Below are positions 24,786 to 35,713 of a DNA stretch of 64,000 nt, in pieces; within the stretch, counting starts at the first letter, position 1; each line of letters begins with the position of its first letter. The notes under the pieces are model-generated. The model had not been told where the DNA came from. It saw only the letters and a list, made by a program, of their open reading frames with translations, and ran no database searches. The position numbers and the translations under genes are program-made. This DNA comes from an uncultured Prevotella sp. (lineage in GTDB: Bacteria > Bacteroidota > Bacteroidia > Bacteroidales > Bacteroidaceae): positions 31,345 through 95,344 of the forward strand of contig CAJJWN010000008.1 in assembly GCA_905196835.1 (NCBI GenBank). The letters run 5' to 3'.

Positions 24786-27488
24786 ATGAACATACTATTG
24801 AACGTCATTTACGGCACGAGTTTCGGCGAGGAACTTGTACTCAACCTGATAACAGGAACGGGCGAGGGGACGATGCTGTCTACGCCTTACCGTATGCGGA
24901 CTGCGGACGGCCGCGAGTGGGCGTGCAACCTGAAGCTCGACCTGAAGAAAGGCACTCACATCGATTACTATTACAGCGTGGTGCGCGGCGAGGACAACGT
25001 GGTAAGGCGCGAATGGCTTGTAGAGCCTCACCGCCTTGAAATCAACGCCCTGCGCGGCGACAGCGTCACCGTGTACGACCACTGGCTCGACATGCCCGAG
25101 GACGCTTACCTGTACACGTCGGCCTTTACGGACTGCATCCGCCGCCGCAAGATGCGCCTCGTGCCGCTTAGCGACTATCCCGTGACGGTGCGCCTCAAGG
25201 TGCGCGCGCCGCAGCTCTCCGGCCGCCAGGTGCTCAAGATTGTGGGCAATGACGATGCGCTCGGGGCGTGGGACGTGCTCAAGGCCGTGCCCATGGTGGA
25301 GCACAACTATAACGAATGGCTCGTTGACATAGACGCTACGAAGCTGCGTTCAGGCGTGTTTTATTTCAAGTTTGTGGCCGTAGATGTGGCCGACCCGGCC
25401 GATGTCGTGTGGGAAAACGGCGACAACCGCCGCGTAGAGCTGCCACAGTCGCTTAAAGACGGCGGCGTGGTGGTCTACGAGTTGGACAAGGCCTCGTTCC
25501 CCATATATAATGTAAGGTGCGCCGGTACGCAAGTGCCGGTGTTCTCGCTGCGCTCCAAGGCCAGCTTCGGCGTTGGCGACTTCGGCGACCTCAAGAAGAT
25601 GATTGACTGGATGGCGATGACCCAGCAGCGCGTGCTCCAGCTCCTGCCAATCAACGATACCACTACTACCCATACCTGGACTGACTCCTATCCGTACAGC
25701 AGTATCAGCATATTCGCCCTCCATCCTCAGTATGCCGACTTGGGCGCGCTGCCGCAAATAGAGGACGAGGCATTGAGAAGCAAGTTCGAGAGCCTGCGGC
25801 AGGAGCTTAACGCGCTGCCTAAAATCGACTATGAGCGCGTCAACAATGCCAAGACTGAATACTTGCAGGTGCTCTACCGACAGGAGGGCAAGGCCGTGCT
25901 GGCCTTTTCCGACTTCAAGACTTTCTTCGACGAGGCCGCCCATTGGCTTGTGCCCTACGCCCAGTATTGCGCCCTGCGCGAGAAATACGGCACGGCCGAC
26001 TTCGCCACTTGGCCCGACCATAACCACTTCGACGAGGCCGAGCGCAAGGCTCTTTCCAATCCGCGCACGGCGGCCTACAAGCAAGTGGCGTTCTATTATT
26101 ACGTTCAATTCGTGCTCAACCGCCAGATGGCCGACGCCCATGCGTACGCACGCTCCAAGGGAGTGGTGCTCAAGGGCGACATACCCATCGGTGTTGACCG
26201 CCACGGGGCGGACGTATGGCAGGAGCCGCGTTACTTCAACCTTGACGGACAGGCCGGTGCCCCGCCCGACGACTTTTCCGTAAACGGCCAGAACTGGGGG
26301 CTTTCCACATATAATTGGGACGAGATGCTGCGCGACGGTTGCCGTTGGTGGATACGCCGTTTCGCCAACATGGCAAAGTTCTTTGACGCTTACCGCATAG
26401 ACCATGTGCTCGGTTTCTTCCGCATTTGGGAAATCCCCATCGACTCCGTACACGGCCTTTTGGGCCAGTTCTCGCCGGCTCTCGGCATGACGAGAGAGGA
26501 AATAGAAGCCTACGGCCTGCGCTTCCAGGAGGAGCTGTTTACCGAGCCTTTCATCACCGACTGGGTGCTCGAACGCATGTTCGGAGAGCGTGCCGCCATG
26601 GTGCGCGAGGCGTATCTCGTGCCCACTCACGACGGGCGTTACCGCATGAAGCCCGAGTTTGACACGCAACGCAAGGTTGAGGCTGCCTTCGCAGGCAAGA
26701 CTTCGCAGGACGAATTCAACCTGCGCGACGGCCTGTACGCCCTCATCAGCGACGTGCTCTTCGTCCGCGACCACCGCGACCCGCACAAGTTTCACCCGAG
26801 GATATCCGTCCAGTTCGACTTCATCTACGAGTCCCTGTACGACAGCGACAAGTACCTTTTCAATAAAATTTACAACGATTACTACTACCGCCGCAACAAC
26901 CAGTTCTGGTATCGGGAGGCTATGAACAAGCTGCCGAAGATTGTCGAGGCCACGCGTATGCTCGTATGCGCCGAAGACTTGGGCATGGTGCCCGACTGCG
27001 TGTCGTGGGTTATGGACGAGCTTAAAATCCTAAGCCTCGAAATCCAGTCGATGCCCAAGGACCCGAATGTGCGCTTCGGCGTGCTCTCGCGCAATCCTTA
27101 CCGCTCCGTCTGCACCATATCCAGCCACGATACGCCCACGATGCGCCAGTGGTGGGACGAAGACCCGGCGCGCACGCAGGACTATTTTAATAATGTGTTG
27201 CAGAAATATGGCGCCGCGCCTCATCCTCTTCCGGGCTGGCTCGCACGCGACATCGTGTCGCGCCACCTGCTCTGTCCCTCGATGCTTTGCATCCTCGCGC
27301 TGCAAGACTGGCTCGCTATCGACGAGAACATACGCCTCGCCGACGCCGATGCAGAGCGCATAAACGTGCCTTCCAACCCGCGTCATTACTGGCGTTACAG
27401 GATGCACGTCAATCTGGAAGACCTTATGGCGAACCATGAGTTCAGCCAGAACGTCACCGACCTGGTGCGCGAGAGCGGACGAATGTAG
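24786..27488 (+). CDS. malQ: 4-alpha-glucanotransferase, DPE2-type (GH77 with two CBM20)
   Basis: It moves alpha-1,4-glucan segments between maltodextrins and releases glucose, in the cytoplasm (no signal peptide). The 900 residues are much longer than bacterial MalQ. Two starch-binding CBM20-like domains occupy about 1-115 and 130-245; the GH77 barrel follows. The nucleophile is Asp539 in YRIDHVLGFFR, the acid/base Glu730 in CAEDLGM, and the third carboxylate Asp782 in SSHDTPTMR. The 190 residues between the first two, against under 60 in short amylomaltases, show the insert that marks DPE2-type enzymes. ATG 24786 is preferred to an in-frame TTG at 24777. It opens a four-gene same-strand glucan set. 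Confidence 0.95.
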   Translation: MNILLNVIYGTSFGEELVLNLITGTGEGTMLSTPYRMRTADGREWACNLKLDLKKGTHIDYYYSVVRGEDNVVRREWLVEPHRLEINALRGDSVTVYDHWLDMPEDAYLYTSAFTDCIRRRKMRLVPLSDYPVTVRLKVRAPQLSGRQVLKIVGNDDALGAWDVLKAVPMVEHNYNEWLVDIDATKLRSGVFYFKFVAVDVADPADVVWENGDNRRVELPQSLKDGGVVVYELDKASFPIYNVRCAGTQVPVFSLRSKASFGVGDFGDLKKMIDWMAMTQQRVLQLLPINDTTTTHTWTDSYPYSSISIFALHPQYADLGALPQIEDEALRSKFESLRQELNALPKIDYERVNNAKTEYLQVLYRQEGKAVLAFSDFKTFFDEAAHWLVPYAQYCALREKYGTADFATWPDHNHFDEAERKALSNPRTAAYKQVAFYYYVQFVLNRQMADAHAYARSKGVVLKGDIPIGVDRHGADVWQEPRYFNLDGQAGAPPDDFSVNGQNWGLSTYNWDEMLRDGCRWWIRRFANMAKFFDAYRIDHVLGFFRIWEIPIDSVHGLLGQFSPALGMTREEIEAYGLRFQEELFTEPFITDWVLERMFGERAAMVREAYLVPTHDGRYRMKPEFDTQRKVEAAFAGKTSQDEFNLRDGLYALISDVLFVRDHRDPHKFHPRISVQFDFIYESLYDSDKYLFNKIYNDYYYRRNNQFWYREAMNKLPKIVEATRMLVCAEDLGMVPDCVSWVMDELKILSLEIQSMPKDPNVRFGVLSRNPYRSVCTISSHDTPTMRQWWDEDPARTQDYFNNVLQKYGAAPHPLPGWLARDIVSRHLLCPSMLCILALQDWLAIDENIRLADADAERINVPSNPRHYWRYRMHVNLEDLMANHEFSQNVTDLVRESGRM

Positions 27489-27527
27489 GCCGAATGGATA
27501 TTCTTGAAACAAAAATAAAAACCTTAA

Positions 27528-29657
<2,130 letters not shown>

Positions 29658-29744
29658 ATTTAAATGGAAAGGAGTAGAGGAGTAAGGAGAGTAGGAGTAA
29701 GTAGATTGCTTGCCATCCTTCTCCATCCTCGCTGCCCAAAGACG

Positions 29745-29871
29745 CACCCCTTGTAGGGACATAATTCATTATGTCCGTACGTTTCGCAGAAACGTATTTT
29801 ACAGCTATAGCTTGATACATACGCCTTTCCAAGGCGTGCGGACATAATGAATTATGTCCCTACAAAGGGTG
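29745..29871. mobile_element. MITE-like element with 37-base inverted ends
   Basis: Arms 29745-29781 and 29835-29871 match at 35 of 37 positions and contain GGGACATAATTCATTATGTC. Each arm is itself almost palindromic. The 53-base interior has no reading frame of note. A non-autonomous transposon or a folded RNA element are both possible; no clear target duplication is visible. Confidence 0.6.
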
Positions 29872-29882
29872 ATTTCGTATGT

Positions 29883-29970
29883 AAAAGGCCACCTTTTACT
29901 TTCTAAAAGGCCGTCTTTTACCTTACGAAAGGCCACCTTTTGCAGGCCGAAAGACGGCCTTTTGCAAAAC
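29883..29970. repeat. 22-base palindromic array, locus 4 (4 units)
   Basis: Units begin at 29883, 29905, 29927 and 29949; the last is in reverse orientation. The flank AACGCTGGAATACAAGACGT follows. The array starts 11 bases after the MITE-like element. Confidence 0.9.
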
Positions 29971-30004
29971 GCTGGAATACAAGACGTTACGAAACTGATA
30001 AATA

Positions 30005-31996
30005 ATGACTGATATGAAGATTACAAACCTGTTGCTTGCAGGCTTCCTTTCGCTGGCCATGGCTCAAGAAGCCGTTGCGCAAGAAGCTGCCACGCGTTTG
30101 GCGCGCAAGCCAAAGACACCGGTGGTTGACAGGCCTGTCTCGCTGTTCCGCTTCGCCGACGAGGTAAACTATTCGCCCAAGCAGACCACCTTCAAGCTGT
30201 TCGCCCCGAAGGATGCGGAGAGCGTCACGCTCAGCATCTACGCCGAAGGGCAGGGCGGCAAGCCGTTGCAAGAGATGATGATGTCCTATTCAAGTGCCGG
30301 ATATTACACCGCCACGCTCGACGGCGACTGGAAAGGCAAGTTCTACACGTTCGACATGGGGCGCGGCGAATGCCCCGGAGTGTTCGCCAAGGCCGTAGGA
30401 GTGAACGGACAAAGGGGTGCAATCGTTGACCTCGACGAGACCAATCCCGAGGGCTGGGACACCGACCGCATCACCGAAAAGGTGAAGATGACCGACCTCG
30501 TGATTTACGAGATGCACCACCGCGACTTCTCCATCGACCCGTCGTCGGGGCTGAAATACAAGGGAAAGTTCCTCGCCCTGACAGAGCAGAAGGCCATAGA
30601 CCACCTGAAACGGCTCGGTGTCAACGCCGTACACATACTGCCGTCATACGACTATGCGTCGGTTGACGAGACGAAGCTTGACACCCCGCAGTACAACTGG
30701 GGCTACGACCCGTTGAACTACAACGTGCCCGAAGGCTCGTATTCCACCGACCCCTATACTCCGACTACGCGCATACGCGAGTTCAAAGAGATGGTACGCG
30801 CCCTGCACAAAGCCGGCATCCGCGTAATACTCGACGTGGTTTACAACCATACTTTCAACATTGACGGCAGCAATTTCCAGCGTACTTATCCCGACGTTTT
30901 CTACCGCAAGACGGCTGACGGCAAGTGGTCTGACGGCTCGGGCTGCGGCAACGAGACGGCCAGCGACCGCGAGCCGATGCGTCAGTTCATGCTCCAGTCG
31001 ATGCGTTACTGGGTTGACGAGTACCATATCGACGGCTTCCGTGTAGACCTGATGGGCGTGCATGACATCGAGACAATGAACCAAATACGCGCCATGTTCA
31101 ACCGCGACTTCCCCGCAACGTTCATCTACGGCGAGGGCTGGAGCGCAGGCACGTGCGCCTATCCGTTGGATAAGCTTGCCGTGAAGGCCAACATCGGGCA
31201 GATGCCCGGCATCGCGGCGTTCGGCGACGAGATGCGCGACGCGCTGCGCGGGCCGTTCAGCGACGACACCAAGGGCGCGTTCTTAGCCGGTCTGCCGGGC
31301 AACGAGGAGAGCCTGAAGTTCGGTATCGCCGGGGCAATAAGCCATTCGCAAGTAGACATGACGAAGGTTAATTACAGCAAGGAGGCATGGGCTTTGCAGC
31401 CCTGGCAGGCCATAAGCTACGTCAGTTGCCATGACGACATGTGCCTTGTTGACCGCCTACGCGCCAGCATTCCCGGCATTGGGCAGGACGAACTCATACG
31501 ACTCGACCTCCTGGCGCAGACCGCTGTGTTCACCAGTCAGGGCGTTCCGTTCATCCTTTCGGGCGAAGAGATGCTGCGAGACAAGAAGGGCGTACACAAC
31601 AGTTTCAACTCCCCTGACAGCATCAACCGTCTGGAATGGACCAACTTGGAGAAATATCCGCAGGTGTTCAGCTATTACAGCAACCTCATCTTGATGCGTA
31701 AGAACCACCCGGCGTTCCGCCTTGGCGATGCCGAATGCGTGCGCAAGCACCTCGAGTTCCTGCCCGTGCAGGACTGCCTCGTGGCTTTCCGCCTGAAGGG
31801 CAACCCCAAGGGCGACTCCTGGAAGAACATAATTGTAATACTTAACTCCGCCAAACAGGCGCGCAGCGTTGACATTCCGCAGGGCAACTACACCGTAGTC
31901 TGCCGCGACGGGGTAATCAACGAGGCCGGACTCGGTACCGTAACAGGCTCTCAAGTCAGCGTCCCGGCGCAGTCGGCGGTAATCTTGCATGAATAA
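30005..31996 (+). CDS. pulA: Type I pullulanase (GH13_14)
   Basis: This 663-residue exported debranching enzyme cuts alpha-1,6 links in pullulan and starch fragments. The signal peptide ends EAVAQE; an in-frame ATG at 30014 is an equally good start. A CBM48-like N-domain (35-150) precedes the barrel. YNWGYDP near 236 is the type I pullulanase signature. Catalytic residues are Asp348 (GFRVDLMG), Glu377 (YGEGW) and Asp477 (SCHDD). It ends 14 bases before the SusA-like gene, so the two are co-transcribed. Confidence 0.94.
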   Translation: MTDMKITNLLLAGFLSLAMAQEAVAQEAATRLARKPKTPVVDRPVSLFRFADEVNYSPKQTTFKLFAPKDAESVTLSIYAEGQGGKPLQEMMMSYSSAGYYTATLDGDWKGKFYTFDMGRGECPGVFAKAVGVNGQRGAIVDLDETNPEGWDTDRITEKVKMTDLVIYEMHHRDFSIDPSSGLKYKGKFLALTEQKAIDHLKRLGVNAVHILPSYDYASVDETKLDTPQYNWGYDPLNYNVPEGSYSTDPYTPTTRIREFKEMVRALHKAGIRVILDVVYNHTFNIDGSNFQRTYPDVFYRKTADGKWSDGSGCGNETASDREPMRQFMLQSMRYWVDEYHIDGFRVDLMGVHDIETMNQIRAMFNRDFPATFIYGEGWSAGTCAYPLDKLAVKANIGQMPGIAAFGDEMRDALRGPFSDDTKGAFLAGLPGNEESLKFGIAGAISHSQVDMTKVNYSKEAWALQPWQAISYVSCHDDMCLVDRLRASIPGIGQDELIRLDLLAQTAVFTSQGVPFILSGEEMLRDKKGVHNSFNSPDSINRLEWTNLEKYPQVFSYYSNLILMRKNHPAFRLGDAECVRKHLEFLPVQDCLVAFRLKGNPKGDSWKNIIVILNSAKQARSVDIPQGNYTVVCRDGVINEAGLGTVTGSQVSVPAQSAVILHE

Positions 31997-32010
31997 AAAA
32001 CAATCACAAT

Positions 32011-33903
32011 ATGAAAAAACTTCTTTTATCTTTAAGCCTGATATTAAGCGTTATGGCAATCAACGCGGCGGTCAAGGTTGACCGCATCGACCCTACCAAC
32101 TGGTTTGTCGGCATGAAGAACCCGTCGCTCCAGCTGATGGTTTACGGCGAAGGCATAGGCTCCGCCGACGTGACAACCGACTATGCAGGCGTGCGTGTGG
32201 ACAGCATCGTGCGCGTAGACAGTCCCAACTACCTGCTCGTTTACCTCAATCTGGAGGGCGCGCAGCCGGGAGAAATGACCTTGAACTTTAAGAACGGCAA
32301 GGCCACAAAGAAGGTTAAGTACCAGCTGAAGGCACGCGAGAAGCGCGGAGAGGAGCGCATGGGCTTCACCAACGCCGACGTGCTGTACATGCTTATGCCC
32401 GACCGCTTCGCCGACGGAGACCCTACTAACAACCAAATCAAGGGCTTATACCCTTACACCATCGACCGTTCGCAGCCCAGCCTGCGTCATGGCGGCGACT
32501 TGGAGGGCATCCGCCGGCACCTCGATTACTTCAAGGAGCTGGGCGTTACGGCCCTTTGGTTCACCCCGGTGCTTGAAAACAACTCGCCCGACTCCAACGG
32601 CAGCAGCTCGTACCACGGCTATGCTACGACCGACTACTACCGTGTAGACCCGCGTTTCGGCACCAACGACGAGTACAAACGCCTCTGCGACGAGGCTCAC
32701 TCGAAAGGTCTGAAGGTGGTGATGGACATGATTTTCAACCACTGCGGCTTCGAACATCCGTGGGTTGCCGACATGCCGACGAAGGACTGGCTCAATACGC
32801 CGGAGTGGCTGGACGCACGCAAGGACAAGACCAAGCCCGAAGTGAACGACAAGTACCTGCAAACCACGTACAAGCTGACACCCATCGTTGACCCGTATGC
32901 CAGCCAGGTAGACTTCAAGGAGACCGTAGAGGGATGGTTTGTGCCGACAATGCCCGACCTGAACCAGAAGAACCCGCACGTGATGACTTACCTCATACAG
33001 AACAGCGAGTGGTGGATTGAGACCGTGGGCATCGACGGCATCCGCATGGACACTTACCCGTATGCCGACGCCGAGGGCATGGCAAGGTGGATGAAGACGC
33101 TCAATGACGAGTACCCCAACTTCAACGTGGTGGGCGAAACGTGGGTTACGGAGCCTGCATATACCGCCGCATGGCAGAAGGACAGCAAGCTCTCGAAGAG
33201 CAACAGCTATCTCGGCACGGTGATGGACTTCAGCTTCTACGACAAAATAAACCAGGCGAAGCGCGAGGACACCGACGGTTTCACCACGGGCATGAACCGC
33301 ATTTACAACAACTTTGTGTACGACTATCTCTATCCCAACCCGTCAAGCGTGATGGCGTTCGTCGAGAACCACGACACCGACCGCTTCCTCGGCAACGGTA
33401 AGGACACCACCGCACTGAAGCAGGCGTTGGCCATATTGCTCACGGTCAACCGTATTCCGCAGCTCTACTACGGCACGGAGGTGCTGATGAACGGCACTAA
33501 GGAGAAGACCGACGGCTACGTGCGCAAGGACTTTCCCGGCGGTTTCGCAGGCGACGGGCACAACGCTTTCACCGCAGAAGGCCGCACACGGGCCGAGAAC
33601 TCGATGTTCAACTGGCTCAGCCGCCTGCTCCATTGGCGTCAGGGCAACGACGTTATAATTAAGGGAAAGCAGACCCAGTTCATACCGTTTGGCGGCGTTT
33701 ACGTCATCGCACGCCAGTATGACGGCAAGACGGCCATGACCGTTGTCAACGGCACACGCAAGCCCGCGCAGCTCGCCGTTAAGCGTTACGCCGAGGTAAT
33801 AGGCGCGAAGACCACGGCCAAAGATGTTCTCACGGGCAAGACCGTACAGCTTACAAGCGACGTGGAGCTGGCTCCGCGCGGCGTGATGATACTCGAATTC
33901 TGA
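32011..33903 (+). CDS. susA: GH13 alpha-amylase/neopullulanase (SusA-like)
   Basis: This 630-residue periplasmic enzyme breaks maltooligosaccharides or cyclodextrins into smaller sugars for SusB. A signal peptide (MKKLLLSLSLILSVMAINAA) is followed by an N-terminal beta domain (20-115) like that of cyclomaltodextrinases. The barrel has Asp347 (GIRMDTYPYAD, nucleophile), Glu376 (VVGETWV, acid) and Asp455 (VENHDTDR). A C-terminal beta domain ends at MILEF. Its stop is followed after 5 bases by a 176-base perfect hairpin. Confidence 0.95.
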   Translation: MKKLLLSLSLILSVMAINAAVKVDRIDPTNWFVGMKNPSLQLMVYGEGIGSADVTTDYAGVRVDSIVRVDSPNYLLVYLNLEGAQPGEMTLNFKNGKATKKVKYQLKAREKRGEERMGFTNADVLYMLMPDRFADGDPTNNQIKGLYPYTIDRSQPSLRHGGDLEGIRRHLDYFKELGVTALWFTPVLENNSPDSNGSSSYHGYATTDYYRVDPRFGTNDEYKRLCDEAHSKGLKVVMDMIFNHCGFEHPWVADMPTKDWLNTPEWLDARKDKTKPEVNDKYLQTTYKLTPIVDPYASQVDFKETVEGWFVPTMPDLNQKNPHVMTYLIQNSEWWIETVGIDGIRMDTYPYADAEGMARWMKTLNDEYPNFNVVGETWVTEPAYTAAWQKDSKLSKSNSYLGTVMDFSFYDKINQAKREDTDGFTTGMNRIYNNFVYDYLYPNPSSVMAFVENHDTDRFLGNGKDTTALKQALAILLTVNRIPQLYYGTEVLMNGTKEKTDGYVRKDFPGGFAGDGHNAFTAEGRTRAENSMFNWLSRLLHWRQGNDVIIKGKQTQFIPFGGVYVIARQYDGKTAMTVVNGTRKPAQLAVKRYAEVIGAKTTAKDVLTGKTVQLTSDVELAPRGVMILEF

Positions 33904-33908
33904 AGTCT

Positions 33909-34084
33909 TTTTTAGAAGTTAAAGGAGTTAAAGAAGTTAACGCTCCATTCGGTCGCTAAGAAGTTAAAGACAAATGCCTTGTCTGCTTGTCACTGACTGC
34001 TTGTCTGCTGACAAAGGTAATGTCTTTAACTTCTTAGCGACCGAATGGAGCGTTAACTTCTTTAACTCCTTTAACTTCTAAAAA
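33909..34084. terminator. Perfect 64-base inverted repeat filling a convergent gap
   Basis: Arms 33909-33972 and 34021-34084 are exact reverse complements. They are made of repeated words (AGAAGTTAAAGGAGTTAAAG and an internal CGCTCCATTCGGTCGC). The 48-base loop carries CTTGTCTGCTTGTC words of the CAGACAAG family. It separates susA from the convergent gene at 34088 and would terminate both. Confidence 0.85.
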
Positions 34085-34087
34085 TAC

Positions 34088-34585
34088 TTACTTTTTCTTG
34101 AGCACAAGTCCGTCGTTGACGTAGCAGTCGCCGAACTCGCTGTCGCCTGTCAGCGTCACGTTGCTTACCGTCAGCGTGTTCTTAGCCGGGTCGATGGTCA
34201 GCGTAGCGGTGTATATATAGCCGTCGCGGCCGCTCACAAAGGTGATGCCGGCCTTGTTGCCGTTGGGCTTGCAGGCTGTGATTGAGCAGTCGTCAACCCT
34301 GTCTCCATAGCCTACGTGTATCATTCCGTAGCACTTTATGTCGTTGTAGTCGGCGTCAGTGCTGTTGATGGTCTTGCCGTACAGGTTGAGTTCGGCCTTA
34401 GCCTCGAAGCCGTTGCCCGTCGCCGTCCACACCCCCTTGAATGGTTTTGCCGCTGTTGCGCCGCTTTGGCATACTTCTGTAACGGCGTTTTTGCGGGCGG
34501 TGTTGCCCTGCGTAGCCATTGCTTGTTGGGGACTCAATGCGAGAACGGCCAATAACGTTGCGGCCAAAATGCTTTTGTTTGCCAT
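34088..34585 (-). CDS. Small secreted protein, paralogue of the protein at 35028; function unknown
   Basis: This is a 165-residue exported protein with a signal peptide ending QQAMAT. ATG 34585 is chosen because the signal peptide begins there; an in-frame start further upstream would include the promoter. The mature core has PFKGVWTATG, LNLYGKTIN and CYGMIHVGYGDRVDD, which line up with PFCGAWTDES, MDLYGKNLK and CYGYLQMENDFVADY in the divergent neighbour. I know no family name. A full consensus promoter lies upstream. The predicted product is beta-rich; extracytoplasmic location is the only safe inference. Confidence 0.75.
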   Translation of the reverse strand: MANKSILAATLLAVLALSPQQAMATQGNTARKNAVTEVCQSGATAAKPFKGVWTATGNGFEAKAELNLYGKTINSTDADYNDIKCYGMIHVGYGDRVDDCSITACKPNGNKAGITFVSGRDGYIYTATLTIDPAKNTLTVSNVTLTGDSEFGDCYVNDGLVLKKK

Positions 34586-34634
34586 TGTGATTAGGTGTTT
34601 GGTTTGTAAAGTAAATAGTTTTAATATTTGTTTG

Positions 34635-34665
34635 CAAATATAAATGATTATCAATAAAGTTCAAA
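34635..34665 (-). promoter_or_regulatory. Bacteroidetes-type promoter for the gene at 34088
   Basis: On the minus strand TTTG (34665-34662) and TATATTTG (34642-34635) are separated by 19 bases, a full consensus match, 50 bases before the ATG. Confidence 0.75.
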
Positions 34666-34762
34666 ATGATTCCTTTTGATTAACCTTTTTTAAGTGCCAA
34701 TACATCTGGATGCCGTCAAAAAGACATGCCTGCGCCGTCTTTGGGAGGAATGGATGAACTCC

Positions 34763-34850
34763 GAAAGGCGGTCTTTCGCCTTCCAATATGCCGTCAATTG
34801 CACGCCAAAAGGCCGCCTTTTGCAATGTAAAAGACGGTCTTTTGCAACCC
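34763..34850. repeat. 22-base palindromic array, locus 5 (4 units)
   Basis: Units begin at 34763, 34785, 34807 and 34829; the last is in reverse orientation. The flank CCGTTGAGTGTCAGGCTGTT follows, almost identical to the flank at locus 3. Confidence 0.9.
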
Positions 34851-34933
34851 GTTGAGTGTCAGGCTGTTGCGCGGCTGGGCGCAAACGCGAGTTTTTTCAA
34901 GCGTTGTATGCCGGTTGTTTGGCTGAAAATTGT

Positions 34934-34941
34934 TATATTTG
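34934..34941 (+). promoter_or_regulatory. Candidate -7 box for the gene at 35028
   Basis: TATATTTG lies 86 bases before ATG 35028. Nearby TTTG (34918-34921) is only 12 bases upstream, so the -33 box is uncertain. Confidence 0.45.
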
Positions 34942-35027
34942 CAGTCGTAGGCGTATGGGTCAAACGCCCTTCCCGTGTGCCTGTCTGCCATGTTTCCAAG
35001 GGCTGTCCGTTATTTATACATGTTTTT

Positions 35028-35612
35028 ATGAAACGACAAATCATCCTCACATTGTTGGCTTTTACGTTTATGTCGTGCCTTTCGGCGATGGCACAGGCAA
35101 ACCGCCCGTTCTGCGGAGCGTGGACCGACGAGTCGCCCGACGGTTACTATCACCTCGTGATGGACCTCTACGGCAAGAACCTCAAGCAGCCCGACGGCAC
35201 GGGAGCGTGCTACGGATATTTGCAGATGGAGAACGACTTTGTGGCCGACTACTGGATAATCACGGGCGTGGAGAGCATGTCTGGCAACGCCTGCAAGGTG
35301 AAGTATTACAGCCTTCGATACGGTATGCCCGGAGAGATTGAGACGGCCGACGTGGTTTACGACCCTTCCAGCCGTTCTGTCAGCTTCGGCGAGGGCTACA
35401 AGTTTACCGCCGCCCAAGCCTGCAAGCATGTCAAGATATTGAAGAGCAACGTCAATGTACGCACCGCTCCGGTAAGCGGTGCGCCAATCATGAAGGCGCA
35501 GCAGGGCAAGACTTTCGCGCTCGACGGCATCGTGGACGGCTGGTACAAGGTGAGGCTTGACGACGGGCGCACCGGCTATGTGGCATGTCAGATGGCCGAG
35601 GCGGTGAGGTGA
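35028..35612 (+). CDS. Secreted protein with C-terminal bacterial SH3 domain, paralogue of 34088
   Basis: This is a 194-residue exported protein with a signal peptide ending LSAMAQ. Residues 23-125 share PF-G-WT, LYGK and CYG blocks with the divergent neighbour. Residues 130-190 form an SH3b domain (VNVRTAPVSGAPIMKAQQGK, then WYKVRLDDGRTGYVA), the type that binds peptidoglycan peptides. An upstream in-frame start at 34788 would run through the 22-base array and is rejected. Function is unknown; a wall- or surface-associated role is inferred from SH3b. Confidence 0.78.
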   Translation: MKRQIILTLLAFTFMSCLSAMAQANRPFCGAWTDESPDGYYHLVMDLYGKNLKQPDGTGACYGYLQMENDFVADYWIITGVESMSGNACKVKYYSLRYGMPGEIETADVVYDPSSRSVSFGEGYKFTAAQACKHVKILKSNVNVRTAPVSGAPIMKAQQGKTFALDGIVDGWYKVRLDDGRTGYVACQMAEAVR

Positions 35613-35670
35613 TGCGCCCCCGAAAACGTCCCGGCAAAGGCGTATGCCTGCGTTAAAAGGCGGCAAACAG

Positions 35671-35701
35671 TTGCACATGTCGCTTTTTTCCGTTAACTTC
35701 G
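35671..35701 (+). promoter_or_regulatory. Candidate promoter for the gene at 35714
   Basis: TTGC (35671-35674) and TAACTTCG (35694-35701) are 19 bases apart, each one base off consensus. The ATG is 13 bases downstream of the -7 box, which implies a very short leader. Confidence 0.4.
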
Positions 35702-35713
35702 CAGGTTGAAGGT

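Larger units (their letters stand above)
29658..30004. other. Intergenic region between susB and pullulanase
   Basis: The 347 bases hold degenerate GGAGTAAGGAG words (29664-29702), a MITE-like inverted repeat (29745-29871) and a 22-base array with its flank (29883-29993). No gene is seen. Confidence 0.75.
34586..35027. other. Divergent intergenic region between two paralogues
   Basis: This 442-base gap holds the minus-strand promoter, a 22-base array with flank (34763-34873), and a candidate plus-strand -7 box at 34934. No gene is seen. Confidence 0.7.

Noticed and set aside
25350..26795. A 481-codon minus-strand open frame opposite the glucanotransferase gene
   Set aside because: Antisense shadow of malQ, which has all catalytic residues.
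34788..35027. Upstream extension of the SH3 protein
   Set aside because: It would translate the 22-base array and the promoter; a clean signal peptide starts at 35028.
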